Origin: an uncultured bacterium
GTDB lineage: Bacteria; Bacillota; Clostridia; Lachnospirales; Lachnospiraceae
Direction: 5' to 3'
NCBI GenBank assembly: GCA_947243845.1
Contig: CAMXIF010000019.1
Span: forward strand, 1-56,668
DNA: 56,668 bases
Shown here: one piece after another, positions 36,439-45,835 of the stretch
Numbering within the stretch: position 1 is the stretch's first letter
Layout: each line of letters starts with the position of its first letter
Translations under genes and position numbers: made by a program
The notes under the pieces: generated by a model
What the model saw: the letters and a program-made list of their open reading frames with translations, nothing else
What the model was told of the DNA's origin: nothing
The model's database searches: none

Positions 36439-37584
36439 CTATTGAAAAAGCTGTTTGGCCTTCTCCATTCTCTCCACCACCGCTACCTGGAACGGGCATC
36501 TGCTCTCGCAGCCCTTACAACCGATACAGTCTGCCGCCGATGCCTTAAGTTGTTCATAATGGGCCCGAATGGTTGCCGGCACCTCTTCCTGCATCATTGC
36601 CAGATCATAAAGTTTATTGACCATCGCGATATCAATTCCCTTAGGACATGGTGCACAGTGGCCGCAGTATGTACATTGCCCGGCAGGATAGGCATGGTGA
36701 GGCGCTCTTGCCAACACACTCGCATAATCCTTCTCTTCCTCCGTTGCGGTCTCATAAGCTACAGCGGCATGAACATGTTCCGGTGTATCATACCCCACCA
36801 TCACACTGGCCACTGCCGGTCTTGTCAGCGCATAATGCAGACATTGTACCGGCGTGAGCGCCACCCCAAAAGGTGATGTTTGGGCATCAAAGAGCCGCCC
36901 GCCGGCATATCCTTTCATCACTGTGATTCCCACATTTCTCTGCTCGCATATCTTATATAATTCTTCTCTCTCCGGTGCAATACCCGACAGGCCGTCTTCA
37001 TATTTTTCCGCGAAATAATCATCAATGTTCTCTGTTGCAGGATGCAGGTCAAAAGCCGGATTTATACTAAAGAGAATCATTTCGATTTCCCCCTGCTCAG
37101 CCGCCATTTTGGCCACATCGGGATTATGCGTGCTCAGACCGATGTGCCGAATGGTACCCGTTTCCTTTAAACTGCGTACATAATCCATAAATTCGCCGCT
37201 TACGACCTGTTTGAACTCTTCAGCCTCATCAATGAAATGAATCATCCCCAAATCGATATAATCCGTCTGCAGTCTCGTAAGCAGATCCTTAAAAGCCGCC
37301 TGTACCTTGGGAAGGTCTCTGGTCTTCACATACTGACCGTCCTGCCAGGTAGAACCGATATGTCCCTGAATATACCATTTGTCACGATGTCCCGCCAATG
37401 CCTTACCGATATTGGACCGCACATTAGGCTCTGACATCCAACAGTCCAGAATATTGATGCCGGCCTGTTCGCAGGTATCAATCACTTCCTTCACTTCCTG
37501 GGTATTGTGCCGTTCCAGCCACTCGCCTCCCAGACCGATCTCGCTTACCTCCAACCCTGTTTTACCTAACTCCCTATACCTCAT
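36439..37584 (-). CDS. Aldo/keto reductase with C-terminal ferredoxin domain
   Basis: 381 residues. The N-terminal AKR barrel (RYRELGKTGLEVSEIGLGG) is fused to two [4Fe-4S] motifs, C304/307/310/313 and C353/356/359/363. D47, K69 and H116 of the catalytic tetrad are visible, but the position of the catalytic Tyr is occupied by E52 in DCWMSEPN. Such clostridial proteins may pass electrons to an unusual substrate rather than act as a classic NADPH reductase. It precedes the hybrid kinase by 29 bp. The substrate is unknown. Confidence 0.88.
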   Translation of the reverse strand: MRYRELGKTGLEVSEIGLGGEWLERHNTQEVKEVIDTCEQAGINILDCWMSEPNVRSNIGKALAGHRDKWYIQGHIGSTWQDGQYVKTRDLPKVQAAFKDLLTRLQTDYIDLGMIHFIDEAEEFKQVVSGEFMDYVRSLKETGTIRHIGLSTHNPDVAKMAAEQGEIEMILFSINPAFDLHPATENIDDYFAEKYEDGLSGIAPEREELYKICEQRNVGITVMKGYAGGRLFDAQTSPFGVALTPVQCLHYALTRPAVASVMVGYDTPEHVHAAVAYETATEEEKDYASVLARAPHHAYPAGQCTYCGHCAPCPKGIDIAMVNKLYDLAMMQEEVPATIRAHYEQLKASAADCIGCKGCESRCPFQVAVVERMEKAKQLFQ

Positions 37585-37659
37585 ACGTCTCCTCCCTCAT
37601 GTCTAAGTATATCCTATCTCTTCCTGTAAATTTCTGTCGCAATCCTCCTGCACCGCTCC

Positions 37660-39453
37660 TTATCCGACTGCTGCCGTAGCTTTCTGCAGCCACTCCTGTT
37701 CCTCCTTCGTCAAATAAGGCGACAATGTCTCATATACATTTTGGTGATATTCATTCAGCCACTCCCGTTCCTGCCTGTTCAACAGGGAAGCATCAATAGC
37801 ATCTACGTCAAAAGGCGCCATGGTTAGAGGCTCCAAATACATGAACTGACCATATGCATTCTGTTCCCCCTTCCGGCACAATACCAGATTCTCATGCCGA
37901 ATGCCAAACTTACCCGTCACATAAAGACCTGGTTCGTTTGAAATGACCATTCCCTCTTCAAGCGGAACACAGACCGAATCCTGTCCAATCCTCCACCGTA
38001 CATTCTGGGGGCCTTCATGAACACTCAAAAGGAACCCAACACCATGTCCCGTTCCATGATTATAGTCCAATCCATTCTCCCACAGGGGTTCTCTGGCCAG
38101 ACAATCCAGATTCTGTCCGCAGACACCCTCTAAGAATTTTGCCGATCCCAACCGCAGATGGCCTTTCAATACCAGCGTATAATCCCGTCTCTCTTCCTCT
38201 GTCAGTTGTCCAAGAACTATCGTGCGCGTGATATCCGTAGTCCCCTCTCTATAATGTCCGCCCGTATCCGCAAGGCACAGTCCTGCAGGCTGCATCTCCA
38301 CATCCGTATCTTCTGTGGCCGCATAATGCACGATGGCGCCATGAGGACCGTAGGCAATGATCGGATCAAAACTCGGCCCCAGATATCCTTCCATCTGCTG
38401 CCGGAACTCCTCCAGCGCTTTGGCCGCCCCCAGTTCCGTAATCCTTTCCTTTCCCACATGAGTTTTTAAATAGCGCATAAACCGTGTTACTGCCACACCG
38501 TCCTTCACATGCGCCTCTCGAAGGTTCATCATCTCCGCCGCAGTCTTAACCGCTTTCATCCGTTCTACCGGACTGGGCTCATCAAGCTGCTCTACTCCCG
38601 CCGGGATTGCCTCCAGCAGCCTGTAATTCACACGCCTGCCATCTGCCCAGAGTTTCCACCCTGCCTGCAGACTGCCCACCAATTCTTCTATTTTCTCATA
38701 AGGCGCAATGGATACACCCGCCTTCTTCAAGATACTATTTATCTCTGCCGACAGAATCTTTTCCTGCACACATAACACAGCATCTTTGTCTGTCAACATC
38801 ATATAAGCCAGAAAAACGGGCGTATTATGCACATCGTTTCCCCGCAGGTTGAGAAGCCATGCCACCTCATCGAGCGCTGTCAAAAGCAGAGCATCCACCT
38901 TGTGATCCCGCATTTTGTCCCGTACCTGTTTCAGCTTATCTTCCCTGGAAAGTCCTGCATAATCCACTCCCAATTCCCATACCGGTTCCGCTGACAATGC
39001 AGGCCTGTCTGTCCACACAAGACCTGCCAGATCTTCACTGCTGTAGAAGGTGACTTCTTTATCTGCCGTCTTATTTCGCAGTGTTTCCACAAAGTCCCTC
39101 GTCACCGTCCGACCGTCAAACCCAATCTTATCTCCGATTTCCAGATGCTCGGCCAGATATTCCGGCAGGGCAGGCACCCCCGGCTGACCACTTTTCATCA
39201 ATTCAATGCCGCTCCCTGCAAGCTGCTGTTCCGCCTGTAGAAAATATCTGCCATCCGTCCATAAGCACGCATTTTTCCGGCATACCAAAAGCGTCCCCGC
39301 AGAGCCTGTAAACCCGGACAGATATTCCCTTGCCTTAAAGTAATCCCCCACATACTCCGAATTGTGAAAATCCTCCGTGGGAACAATATAAGCCGCCAGA
39401 TCTCTTTTTTCCATCTGTTCTCTGAGCTGACGCAATCTTTCCTCAATATACAT
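37660..39453 (-). CDS. Xaa-Pro aminopeptidase (aminopeptidase P, M24B)
   Basis: A 597-residue cytosolic metallopeptidase that removes N-terminal residues before proline. It has the long three-part form of eukaryotic-like APP: two creatinase N-domains (about 1-300) and the M24 domain. The five metal ligands are visible: D396, D407, H470 (HGTGHGVG), E507 (NEPG) and E521 (RHEN). GGGAGA precedes the ATG. It follows the small Cys/His protein by 62 bp. Confidence 0.94.
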   Translation of the reverse strand: MYIEERLRQLREQMEKRDLAAYIVPTEDFHNSEYVGDYFKAREYLSGFTGSAGTLLVCRKNACLWTDGRYFLQAEQQLAGSGIELMKSGQPGVPALPEYLAEHLEIGDKIGFDGRTVTRDFVETLRNKTADKEVTFYSSEDLAGLVWTDRPALSAEPVWELGVDYAGLSREDKLKQVRDKMRDHKVDALLLTALDEVAWLLNLRGNDVHNTPVFLAYMMLTDKDAVLCVQEKILSAEINSILKKAGVSIAPYEKIEELVGSLQAGWKLWADGRRVNYRLLEAIPAGVEQLDEPSPVERMKAVKTAAEMMNLREAHVKDGVAVTRFMRYLKTHVGKERITELGAAKALEEFRQQMEGYLGPSFDPIIAYGPHGAIVHYAATEDTDVEMQPAGLCLADTGGHYREGTTDITRTIVLGQLTEEERRDYTLVLKGHLRLGSAKFLEGVCGQNLDCLAREPLWENGLDYNHGTGHGVGFLLSVHEGPQNVRWRIGQDSVCVPLEEGMVISNEPGLYVTGKFGIRHENLVLCRKGEQNAYGQFMYLEPLTMAPFDVDAIDASLLNRQEREWLNEYHQNVYETLSPYLTKEEQEWLQKATAAVG

Positions 39454-39515
39454 GTCTATCTCCCTTTCTGCCTATCTGTTCAGATACTCTATGCATTCTC
39501 CGTTCAAACAAATTA

Positions 39516-39779
39516 TCACTTCTCTGTCTGCGCATCAAAAGCATTGCCGCAGGCCCATGGACTTCCGATATCGCATCTGCCGTGATGATATGCTCTCTTC
39601 GTCTGTCCCTCTTCCAAATCGTCAGACATATTGATCTTTAACCGGCTGTCTCCGGAATCCGCAAAGCCATCCAACAGCTTTACCATATCTTCTATTTCTT
39701 TATCCGCTCTGCGCTTATCTTCCGCACCATTGTTCTGATACGTATCCATCTCAATCTCTACCTTTCTCATAATCTCCAT
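39516..39779 (-). CDS. Small conserved protein with YHHGRCDIGSPWACG motif
   Basis: 87 residues, function unknown. A charged helical N-terminus (about 10-45) leads to a dense C-terminal motif with two His and two Cys (AYHHGRCDIGSPWACGNAFD). I believe I have seen this motif in other Lachnospiraceae, but could not check that. It starts 38 bp after an SPL-family radical SAM gene and 62 bp before aminopeptidase P. The start is uncertain: ATGs at 39779, 39770 and 39749 are possible, and the weak SD favours one of the later two. A RiPP precursor, metal-binding or redox peptide are all possible. Confidence 0.6.
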   Translation of the reverse strand: MEIMRKVEIEMDTYQNNGAEDKRRADKEIEDMVKLLDGFADSGDSRLKINMSDDLEEGQTKRAYHHGRCDIGSPWACGNAFDAQTEK

Positions 39780-39817
39780 TTTTCTTTTCTATCCTCTTCA
39801 TAATTATGCTTCTGACC

Positions 39818-40687
39818 TCAAAACAGACTCAGCTGTTCATACCCCTTATTCTCGGGAAAATCATGTAAATATTGAAAAACTTCTTCGGCATCACATTTTA
39901 TCCCATGCTGTGCGCAGGTCTTTCGCAAGATTGTCATCAACTCCCTGTTATGTTCGCTGGCAATCTCATAGGCATAACCATATTTACGATGATACTTACT
40001 CCTCATACCAGGAAAATGTTCATCCAGTTTCTGATAGAAATATTCCCGGTCACCCTCCCGCAAAGTCACACCCATACCGAAGGTAATAATTCCATACACT
40101 CCGGCACGGACACAATACTCCAAAATCCCCTCTATATTTTCCTTGGTATCATTGATAAAAGGGAGAATCGGACTCATCCATACTACCGTTGGAATCCCAT
40201 TATCCCGTAGAATCTCAAGCACCTCAAACCGCCGCTTTGTGGTGCATACATGAGGTTCTAAAATACGGCACAAATCCTCATCATAAGTGGTCATGGTCAT
40301 CTGTACCACACATTTGCTCTTCTCCTGAATCCTTTTTAGAAGGTCCAGATCGCGCAGGACACGGTCTGATTTGGTCTGAATAGCCAGTCCAAATCCATAT
40401 TGCTCTATCAACGCAATACATCTTCTGGTAAGTTCCAATTCCGCCTCACAGTGCATATAGGGATCACACATGGCGCCCGTACCAATCATACACTTTTTGC
40501 GTTTGGAAGAAAGCGCCCTTTCCAGAAGCTGCGGAGCGTTCTGCTTAACCTCAATATCTTCAAATTCATGCGTAAATCCATAACACTTACTCCGACTGTC
40601 ACAGTATATGCAGCCATGTGTACAGCCTCTGTACAGATTCATGCCGTTATGAGCCGACAAGATTCCTTTTGCCTCTACAAAATGCAT
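39818..40687 (-). CDS. Radical SAM protein, SPL family
   Basis: 289 residues. The radical SAM cluster motif CTHGCIYC (C22, C26, C29) sits in YRGCTHGCIYCDSRSKCYGF, typical of the spore-photoproduct-lyase-like/Rv2578c family. This family carries out radical chemistry on unknown substrates; true SplB has extra conserved residues that I cannot confirm. The domain fills the protein; no SPASM-type C-terminal cluster is seen. It is 27 bp after the broken MATE gene and 38 bp before the small Cys/His protein. Confidence 0.88.
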   Translation of the reverse strand: MHFVEAKGILSAHNGMNLYRGCTHGCIYCDSRSKCYGFTHEFEDIEVKQNAPQLLERALSSKRKKCMIGTGAMCDPYMHCEAELELTRRCIALIEQYGFGLAIQTKSDRVLRDLDLLKRIQEKSKCVVQMTMTTYDEDLCRILEPHVCTTKRRFEVLEILRDNGIPTVVWMSPILPFINDTKENIEGILEYCVRAGVYGIITFGMGVTLREGDREYFYQKLDEHFPGMRSKYHRKYGYAYEIASEHNRELMTILRKTCAQHGIKCDAEEVFQYLHDFPENKGYEQLSLF

Positions 40688-40714
40688 CTTACTTTATCCC
40701 CTCGCCAGTATCCC

Positions 40715-42098
40715 TCACGCAGATATTTGAGACATCTCCTCTTTGGACCTGATAAAAGGATCTGACCAGAACGCGATCAGAAGTTCTATTACCATAAAAC
40801 ACCAGATTACCGGTTCGCAGAAAATCACCGCTGTATATTGAAACCTGGGTATCAAAAATGCTACAAACAAAATCTTGCCTACTAACTCAATCACACTGGA
40901 AAACAACGGCAAAATTTTCTTCCCCACAGCCTGCAGCCCCATTCTGGTGACATTCAAAACACCTAAGATTGACAGGCAGGGTGCAACTACCCGCAAATAG
41001 AACGCCCCGTTTTCAATCACCACGCTCTCAGAAGATCCTGAGAGTAATCTGACCACTGTCGGCGCCCCGATCATCATCAAAAATGTTGCCACCACCGCAA
41101 GTACAACCCCACAAAGATAGGCATACAACATTGCCTTTCTGATCCGGCCGACCTGACCGGCACCGCGATTCTGTGAGACAAAGGTACTGATCGTCTGGAC
41201 AACGGCTATAAACGGCATCATCAAAACTGGAATAATTTTCTGGCTGCCGTATGTCCTGCGATCACCAGATATCCAAGACCGTTAATACCGGATTGTAATA
41301 CCGCCGAACCCGCATTGACAAGACAATTCATCAAACCCATGGCCAGCCCCTGCGTCAGCATTTCCTGATACAATTGCTGATCCCGGACAAAATGCACTTT
41401 TGCTGGAATCAAAAGCCTTGCCTTTTTCGTAATATAAACCAGACAGGCCGCCACCGACACTCCCTGTGCAATCACGGTTGCTACTGCGGCGCCCTGTACG
41501 CCCATCTGCAGACGGGTGATAAAAAATATATCTAAAATGATATTCAAAATCGATGAAAGGATCAGAAACACAAGCGGCATCACACTGTTGCCTATGGCCC
41601 GTAAAAGTCCTGCACACAGATTATAGGCAAACATAACCACGATAAACCGGGTAATCATGGAGATATAACGATAAGACTGCTCGATAATCTGTGGCGGTGT
41701 ATTCAACACCTCCAGAAATGGATATAAGACAAACTGGATCAATATAGTGATACACACAGTAATACAGCCGCCGATTACAATGGACGCCGCCACTGACTTT
41801 TTCAACTGCTCCGTATCTCCGCTGCCGAAACTGCGAGCCGTCACGATTGCAAGGCCATTGCCAATCCCCAGAGCAAATCCCATCAAAAGATCATAAATAG
41901 CCCCCGCCGCTCCCATTGCTGCCAATGCCTCATCTCCCAGTGTGTGTCCTATGATAACCGTATCCATTGTATTATACAGCTGCTGGAAAACACTGGAAAA
42001 AATAATGGAATCGCAAAGATGATCATGGATTTCAGGATTGGACCATGCAACAAATCCACAGAAGAATTTTTATGAACAGAGATTCGCATAGCCGCCAT
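40715..42098 (-). pseudogene. MATE efflux transporter broken by two frameshifts
   Basis: A full-length MATE multidrug/Na+ antiporter is present in three pieces. The 5' part (42098 to about 41995) reads MAAMRISVHKNSSVDLLHG and IFAIPLFF, then loses frame in a T6 tract where T7 would restore SSVFQQLYN. The middle part (41967-41221) ends in AARKLFQF*. The last part begins at 41224 (MMPFIAVVQ); one extra T at the TTTT run near 41226 would join it. Total length then matches about 460 residues. AGGAG precedes the first ATG and a full promoter with operator is upstream. Both lesions are 1-nt losses in T tracts, so sequencing error must be excluded. Confidence 0.85.
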
Positions 42099-42192
42099 TC
42101 CTTTCTCCTCATATGCTTTTCCTTAAATATTATGTCTTTTGTCAGACCGCTGAACCTGCATTCATCATATTCTCAGAAACTGTAATGCTTGT

Positions 42193-42246
42193 GACGCAAA
42201 GTGCTCATCTTGCGTCTATTATATGTCATATTGCAATAAAATTCAA
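42193..42246 (-). promoter_or_regulatory. MATE promoter with GACGCAA inverted-repeat operator
   Basis: Minus-strand -35 TTGAAT (42241-42246) and -10 TATAAT (42218-42223), spacer 17 bp. An inverted repeat GACGCAA-(10)-TTGCGTC (42193-42216) covers the expected start point. A repressor of MarR or TetR type could bind it. Confidence 0.6.
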
Positions 42247-42260
42247 TCATCTTGCATATG

Positions 42261-42293
42261 AAAAAAGCCTCCCGTAAATTCCGGAAAGCCTTT
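42261..42293 (-). terminator. Terminator of the tandem-repeat protein gene
   Basis: GCUUUCCG pairs with CGGGAGGC through two G-U wobbles around a GAATTTA loop on the minus strand. TTTTTT follows. Confidence 0.8.
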
Positions 42294-42346
42294 CCTTCTA
42301 TTCTGTGATTAACAGCCTGTCTATTCTCCGCCTCACATCCGCCATT

Positions 42347-43027
42347 TCACAGCCTTACATCAAAAGGAACATAGCCCTTCTTTAACATTGCAAGTGCTGC
42401 ATCCCCTGCCATCTCTTCTGTCAATTCCTGTGCTGTCTCTTCTATCACATCCCCGGTCATTTCCTCCGTAATCTCTTCTATCACATCCCCGGTCATTTCT
42501 TCCGTAATCTCTTCTACCGCATCCCCGGTCATTTCTTCCGTAATCTCTTCTACTACATCCCCGGTCAGATCCTCCGTGAGATTCTCCGTCAATTCTTCGG
42601 TCAGTTCCTCAACCTCGTCCAGAACTTCTTCCAGCATGCCGTTAGAATCTTCAATACCGAGCGCCTCTTCCACCATCTCTTCCTGTCTCTCTTCCGGTGT
42701 CTTGGGCTTCGACTTTTCTACAGCCTCGGCAATCTTTTCACCACGTTCTGTGGACTCGTCCAGTATATGCCACATCTGTTCACTGTTATAAGCTGCTTTG
42801 GCTGCTGCAATCTGGTCCTCGTAAGTGTGCAGCATATTCAGTTTCTCGGCAATCTCCTCCACACTGTTGCACTTAATATTTTTCAGGTTATCCTTTTTCT
42901 GCTCAAAGTAATCTACCTGCTTCTGTGTCTGTTCCTGCCTCTCCAATCTATCCTGGGTGCTCTTCAGCATTCCAGCGCTTCCCATGCGCCTTAATAATCC
43001 GCTCGTTCTGTCCCATGAAATATTCAT
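42347..43027 (-). CDS. Acidic coiled-coil protein with 12-residue tandem repeats
   Basis: 226 residues, no family recognised. The N-terminal half is helical and charged (about 20-115). From about 140 to 205 a 12-residue unit of the form GDVIEEITEEMT is repeated about four times. The protein is highly acidic and lacks a signal peptide or membrane helix. AGGTGG precedes the ATG. A good terminator follows the stop. It is probably a cytosolic scaffold or filament-like protein, but this is only an inference. Confidence 0.75.
   Translation of the reverse strand: MNISWDRTSGLLRRMGSAGMLKSTQDRLERQEQTQKQVDYFEQKKDNLKNIKCNSVEEIAEKLNMLHTYEDQIAAAKAAYNSEQMWHILDESTERGEKIAEAVEKSKPKTPEERQEEMVEEALGIEDSNGMLEEVLDEVEELTEELTENLTEDLTGDVVEEITEEMTGDAVEEITEEMTGDVIEEITEEMTGDVIEETAQELTEEMAGDAALAMLKKGYVPFDVRL
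42439..42582. repeat. 36-bp tandem repeat inside a coding region
   Basis: Four units start at 42439, 42475, 42511 and 42547. The first three are nearly identical, the fourth has diverged. Each codes for 12 residues, so copy-number changes would keep frame. Confidence 0.85.
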
Positions 43028-43137
43028 CTATCCGACCACCTTTCCGTCCGTATCTTTCACCTTTTATTTCGGAAAAAGGAGACTTCCCCTGAAGTGTTGT
43101 GGTATAAACAGGAAATTTTTCGTCATAAACAGCGAAA

Positions 43138-43156
43138 CGGCCTCTCACAGAGGCCG
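43138..43156 (-). terminator. Hairpin after the DUF362 gene
   Basis: CGGCCTC pairs with GAGGCCG around a 5-nt loop, followed on the minus strand by TTTCGCTGTTT. The stem is strong, the T-tract weak. Confidence 0.6.
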
Positions 43157-43227
43157 CCTCAGGTCAATTGTCATCCGGCTCTCCCGCCTTGCAGAAGCCC
43201 TGCACAACATTCTCCGGATTCTCATCT

Positions 43228-44346
43228 TCAGATTTTAATCAGTTCATACTGATCAGTGCCCAGACCGATCTTGACCGCATGGGCAATACAGAATCTCCAC
43301 TCTGTATCCGGGTGGGTCATATGGAAGTGATCGTGTTTTTCTTCGCCGCCATTTTTCCTGATATTCTCTCCCAGAATACTGTCCGCCACAGGCGCCGCCT
43401 GATTACAAAGATCTGCGCATGCCTGATCCAAGGCCACCGGGTCGAAGGATGCCAGCATACCAATATTGGGAATGATCGGAATATCATTTTCCGAATGACA
43501 GTCACAATTAGGCGACACGTCACAGATCAGGGAAACATGGAAGCACGGTCTGTCCTTACATACTGCCAGGGAATACTCCGCCATCTTATAATTGAGAACC
43601 GCTATAGAATCCACAAAATCCGCCGCGATCGCATCCTTCGGACACACTGCCAGGCATCTGCCGCAGCCCGCACATTTATCATGGTCAATCTTAGCCTTAC
43701 CGTCCGCAATCTGTGGCGCTCCATGGGCACAGATTCTGTCGCAGGCGCCGCAGCCCACACAGACACTCTGATCCACACTGGGTTTCCCTTCGCAATGCTG
43801 TTCCATCTTACCGGCCCTGGAGCCACAACCCATACCGATATTCTTAAGCGTTCCGCCAAAACCTGCCATCTCATGTCCCTTGAAATGCGTCAGCGTAATA
43901 AACACATCCGCGTCCATAATGGCATGTCCGATCTTCGCTTCCTTTACATATTCGCCGTCAATGGGCACAATCGTCTCATCCGTCCCTTTCAAACCATCGC
44001 CAATGATTACATGACAACCGGTCTGATAAGGTGAAAATCCATTCACGTAGGCAGTTTCCAGATGATCGAGTGCATTCTTGCGGCTTCCCACATAGAGCGT
44101 GTTGCAGTCCGTCAGGTAAGGTTTGCCACCCAGTTCTTTCACATAGTCCGCCACCACTCTCGCATAGTTGGGACGCAGGAAAGCCAGATTGCCATACTCT
44201 CCAAAATGAATTTTAATCGCCGCATATTTATCCGTAAAATCAATCGTTTCAAATCCGGCCGTCTTCATCAACCGGTGCAGTTTCTGTAATAAATTCTCAT
44301 GCTCTGTCGCCTTAAATGATGTAAAATAAACTTTAGCCTGTTCCAT
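43228..44346 (-). CDS. DUF362 protein with 2x[4Fe-4S] ferredoxin domain
   Basis: 372 residues. The N-terminal DUF362 domain (about 1-185) contains IKIHFGEYGN, FITLTHFKGHEMAGFGG and GMGCGSRAGK. Two ferredoxin motifs follow: C196/199/202/206 and C225/228/231/235. A second DUF362 part completes the chain. The family is common in anaerobes and is thought to be an iron-sulfur redox protein; the reaction is unknown. I start at 44346, where AAGGAG is placed correctly; a longer reading to 44433 adds a low-quality N-terminus that overlaps the HD gene. Confidence 0.85.
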   Translation of the reverse strand: MEQAKVYFTSFKATEHENLLQKLHRLMKTAGFETIDFTDKYAAIKIHFGEYGNLAFLRPNYARVVADYVKELGGKPYLTDCNTLYVGSRKNALDHLETAYVNGFSPYQTGCHVIIGDGLKGTDETIVPIDGEYVKEAKIGHAIMDADVFITLTHFKGHEMAGFGGTLKNIGMGCGSRAGKMEQHCEGKPSVDQSVCVGCGACDRICAHGAPQIADGKAKIDHDKCAGCGRCLAVCPKDAIAADFVDSIAVLNYKMAEYSLAVCKDRPCFHVSLICDVSPNCDCHSENDIPIIPNIGMLASFDPVALDQACADLCNQAAPVADSILGENIRKNGGEEKHDHFHMTHPDTEWRFCIAHAVKIGLGTDQYELIKI

Positions 44347-44425
44347 ATCCATCTCCTTTTTGGGTTGTTCATATCGCCAGTCATGCTGACGTCTGGCGGC
44401 CTTGCCGCATCGCTTGGCGGTCTGT

Positions 44426-45697
44426 TTAGTCAAACTGCTTAAACCGCTCGATCATGATCGCATATTGTTCTTTAATCTTCAAATACAAACCTATGGTGTT
44501 CTCTTTTTCCTGTTCAAACTCTTTGATAATGTTATCATAATTACGTTCCAGACTGGTGACCACATTGCGGTTGATCTTGCCGCGGTCTGCATCAGAGTTC
44601 ATGATATCCAGTATCTTTTCCTTGCTGAATGCCTCCTTGTAACTGCGCTTTCCATACAGCGCACTCAGGATATCCGCCACTGCTATAATCTGCTGGGGCA
44701 GCGTTAAATCTGCGGCGCTCAGTCCTTTATGGTATCCTGTGCCGTCCAGTTTCTCATGATGCCTGACCGCAATCTGCAGCACCGCATCATCTACAACCCC
44801 TTCCAAAATCATCTCCGTAATACGCACATGCGCCTTCATGATCTTCATCTCATCATCGCTCAGGCGTCCCGTGGATTCCAAAATATTCAAAGGAATCGCA
44901 ATCTTGCCAAGATCATGCAGCAGCGCCCCATAATGCAGATCTCGCAAATCCTTACCCGAAACCCTCGACAGTCTGCCCAGCTGCTCCGCAAAATGCACCG
45001 TTGCCAATGTATGTATCACCGTATGCTCACTCCGAAAATCAATGGTATAGACCAGCATTTCCAGAAAGCCTCTCTTATACTGTTCCGAGAAAGCGCGTTT
45101 TGCCAACAGGACATCCAGTTCTTCCCTGTATTTACCACTCACCAGATTCTCTGTGATGCCGTAACGTTTCTCAGCTTTCTGAAAAAGATCCATGGCGGCG
45201 CCGGAAAACTTAACGTCACGATATTTATTAAAATAATCCTGCCCCAGCTTCTCATCTTTTAGATGCAGGAACGTATCCATCTTATCCGCCAGGCTGAGCA
45301 GATCGATCACATGCATATAACGGCTCTGTATCATACTATGCCTGTTATAGTCCAGATGATGATACAACACGATCTCAGCCTTATCTCCCATGGGCGACAG
45401 ATATTTCAGAAAAAGAAATCCATAAATCGAATGAGGCCAGAGATTCTTGGTCTCGAAATCCGACACATTCTTCACATTGTCTTCCTTATACAGGCCGATA
45501 TCATGTAGAATACCTAGCATCGTATAATCCACCAGTTCCTGCTCGGTGTAGTGCTGATCTGTATACGCATTCTCGTATTCCATCATCTTGTATAAGATGT
45601 ACCCCGTAACCTCCCCATGCTGCATGATCTTATTGTTGATAATACCAAGCGTCTTACGGATAATCTCATTGACATCTTTACTGCTGATAACACTCAT
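44426..45697 (-). CDS. Two-domain HD/HD-GYP signalling phosphodiesterase
   Basis: 423 residues with two HD-type domains. HD1 has H27, HD at 65-66, YHH at 112-114 and LADKMD. HD2 has HD at 261-262 and HHEKLDGTGYHKGL at 313-326, a form of HHExxDGxGYPxGL in which the GYP proline is replaced by His. It may hydrolyse cyclic di-GMP or another cyclic dinucleotide. No REC or membrane part is present. It is divergent from the LexA-controlled polymerase operon and ends 79 bp before the DUF362 gene. Confidence 0.88.
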   Translation of the reverse strand: MSVISSKDVNEIIRKTLGIINNKIMQHGEVTGYILYKMMEYENAYTDQHYTEQELVDYTMLGILHDIGLYKEDNVKNVSDFETKNLWPHSIYGFLFLKYLSPMGDKAEIVLYHHLDYNRHSMIQSRYMHVIDLLSLADKMDTFLHLKDEKLGQDYFNKYRDVKFSGAAMDLFQKAEKRYGITENLVSGKYREELDVLLAKRAFSEQYKRGFLEMLVYTIDFRSEHTVIHTLATVHFAEQLGRLSRVSGKDLRDLHYGALLHDLGKIAIPLNILESTGRLSDDEMKIMKAHVRITEMILEGVVDDAVLQIAVRHHEKLDGTGYHKGLSAADLTLPQQIIAVADILSALYGKRSYKEAFSKEKILDIMNSDADRGKINRNVVTSLERNYDNIIKEFEQEKENTIGLYLKIKEQYAIMIERFKQFD

Positions 45698-45835
45698 TTG
45701 TATTTGTCCCCTTCATCGCTATCGCAATCCCTATAAAAATATAGTATCATTTTTTTTCTGATTTGTCCTCTATTTCTTCTTAGAAAGAGAAAAAATTACC
45801 ATGCCTCCCATTTTCTGAAAATTCCGATAAAGCGT

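Noticed and set aside
41221..41967. The two MATE pieces read as separate translationally coupled genes (ATGA overlap)
   Set aside because: Joining them with one T restores a standard continuous MATE sequence, so a frameshift explains them better.
42439..42582. Possible CRISPR-like array
   Set aside because: The units are directly adjacent, without spacers, and code for a protein repeat.
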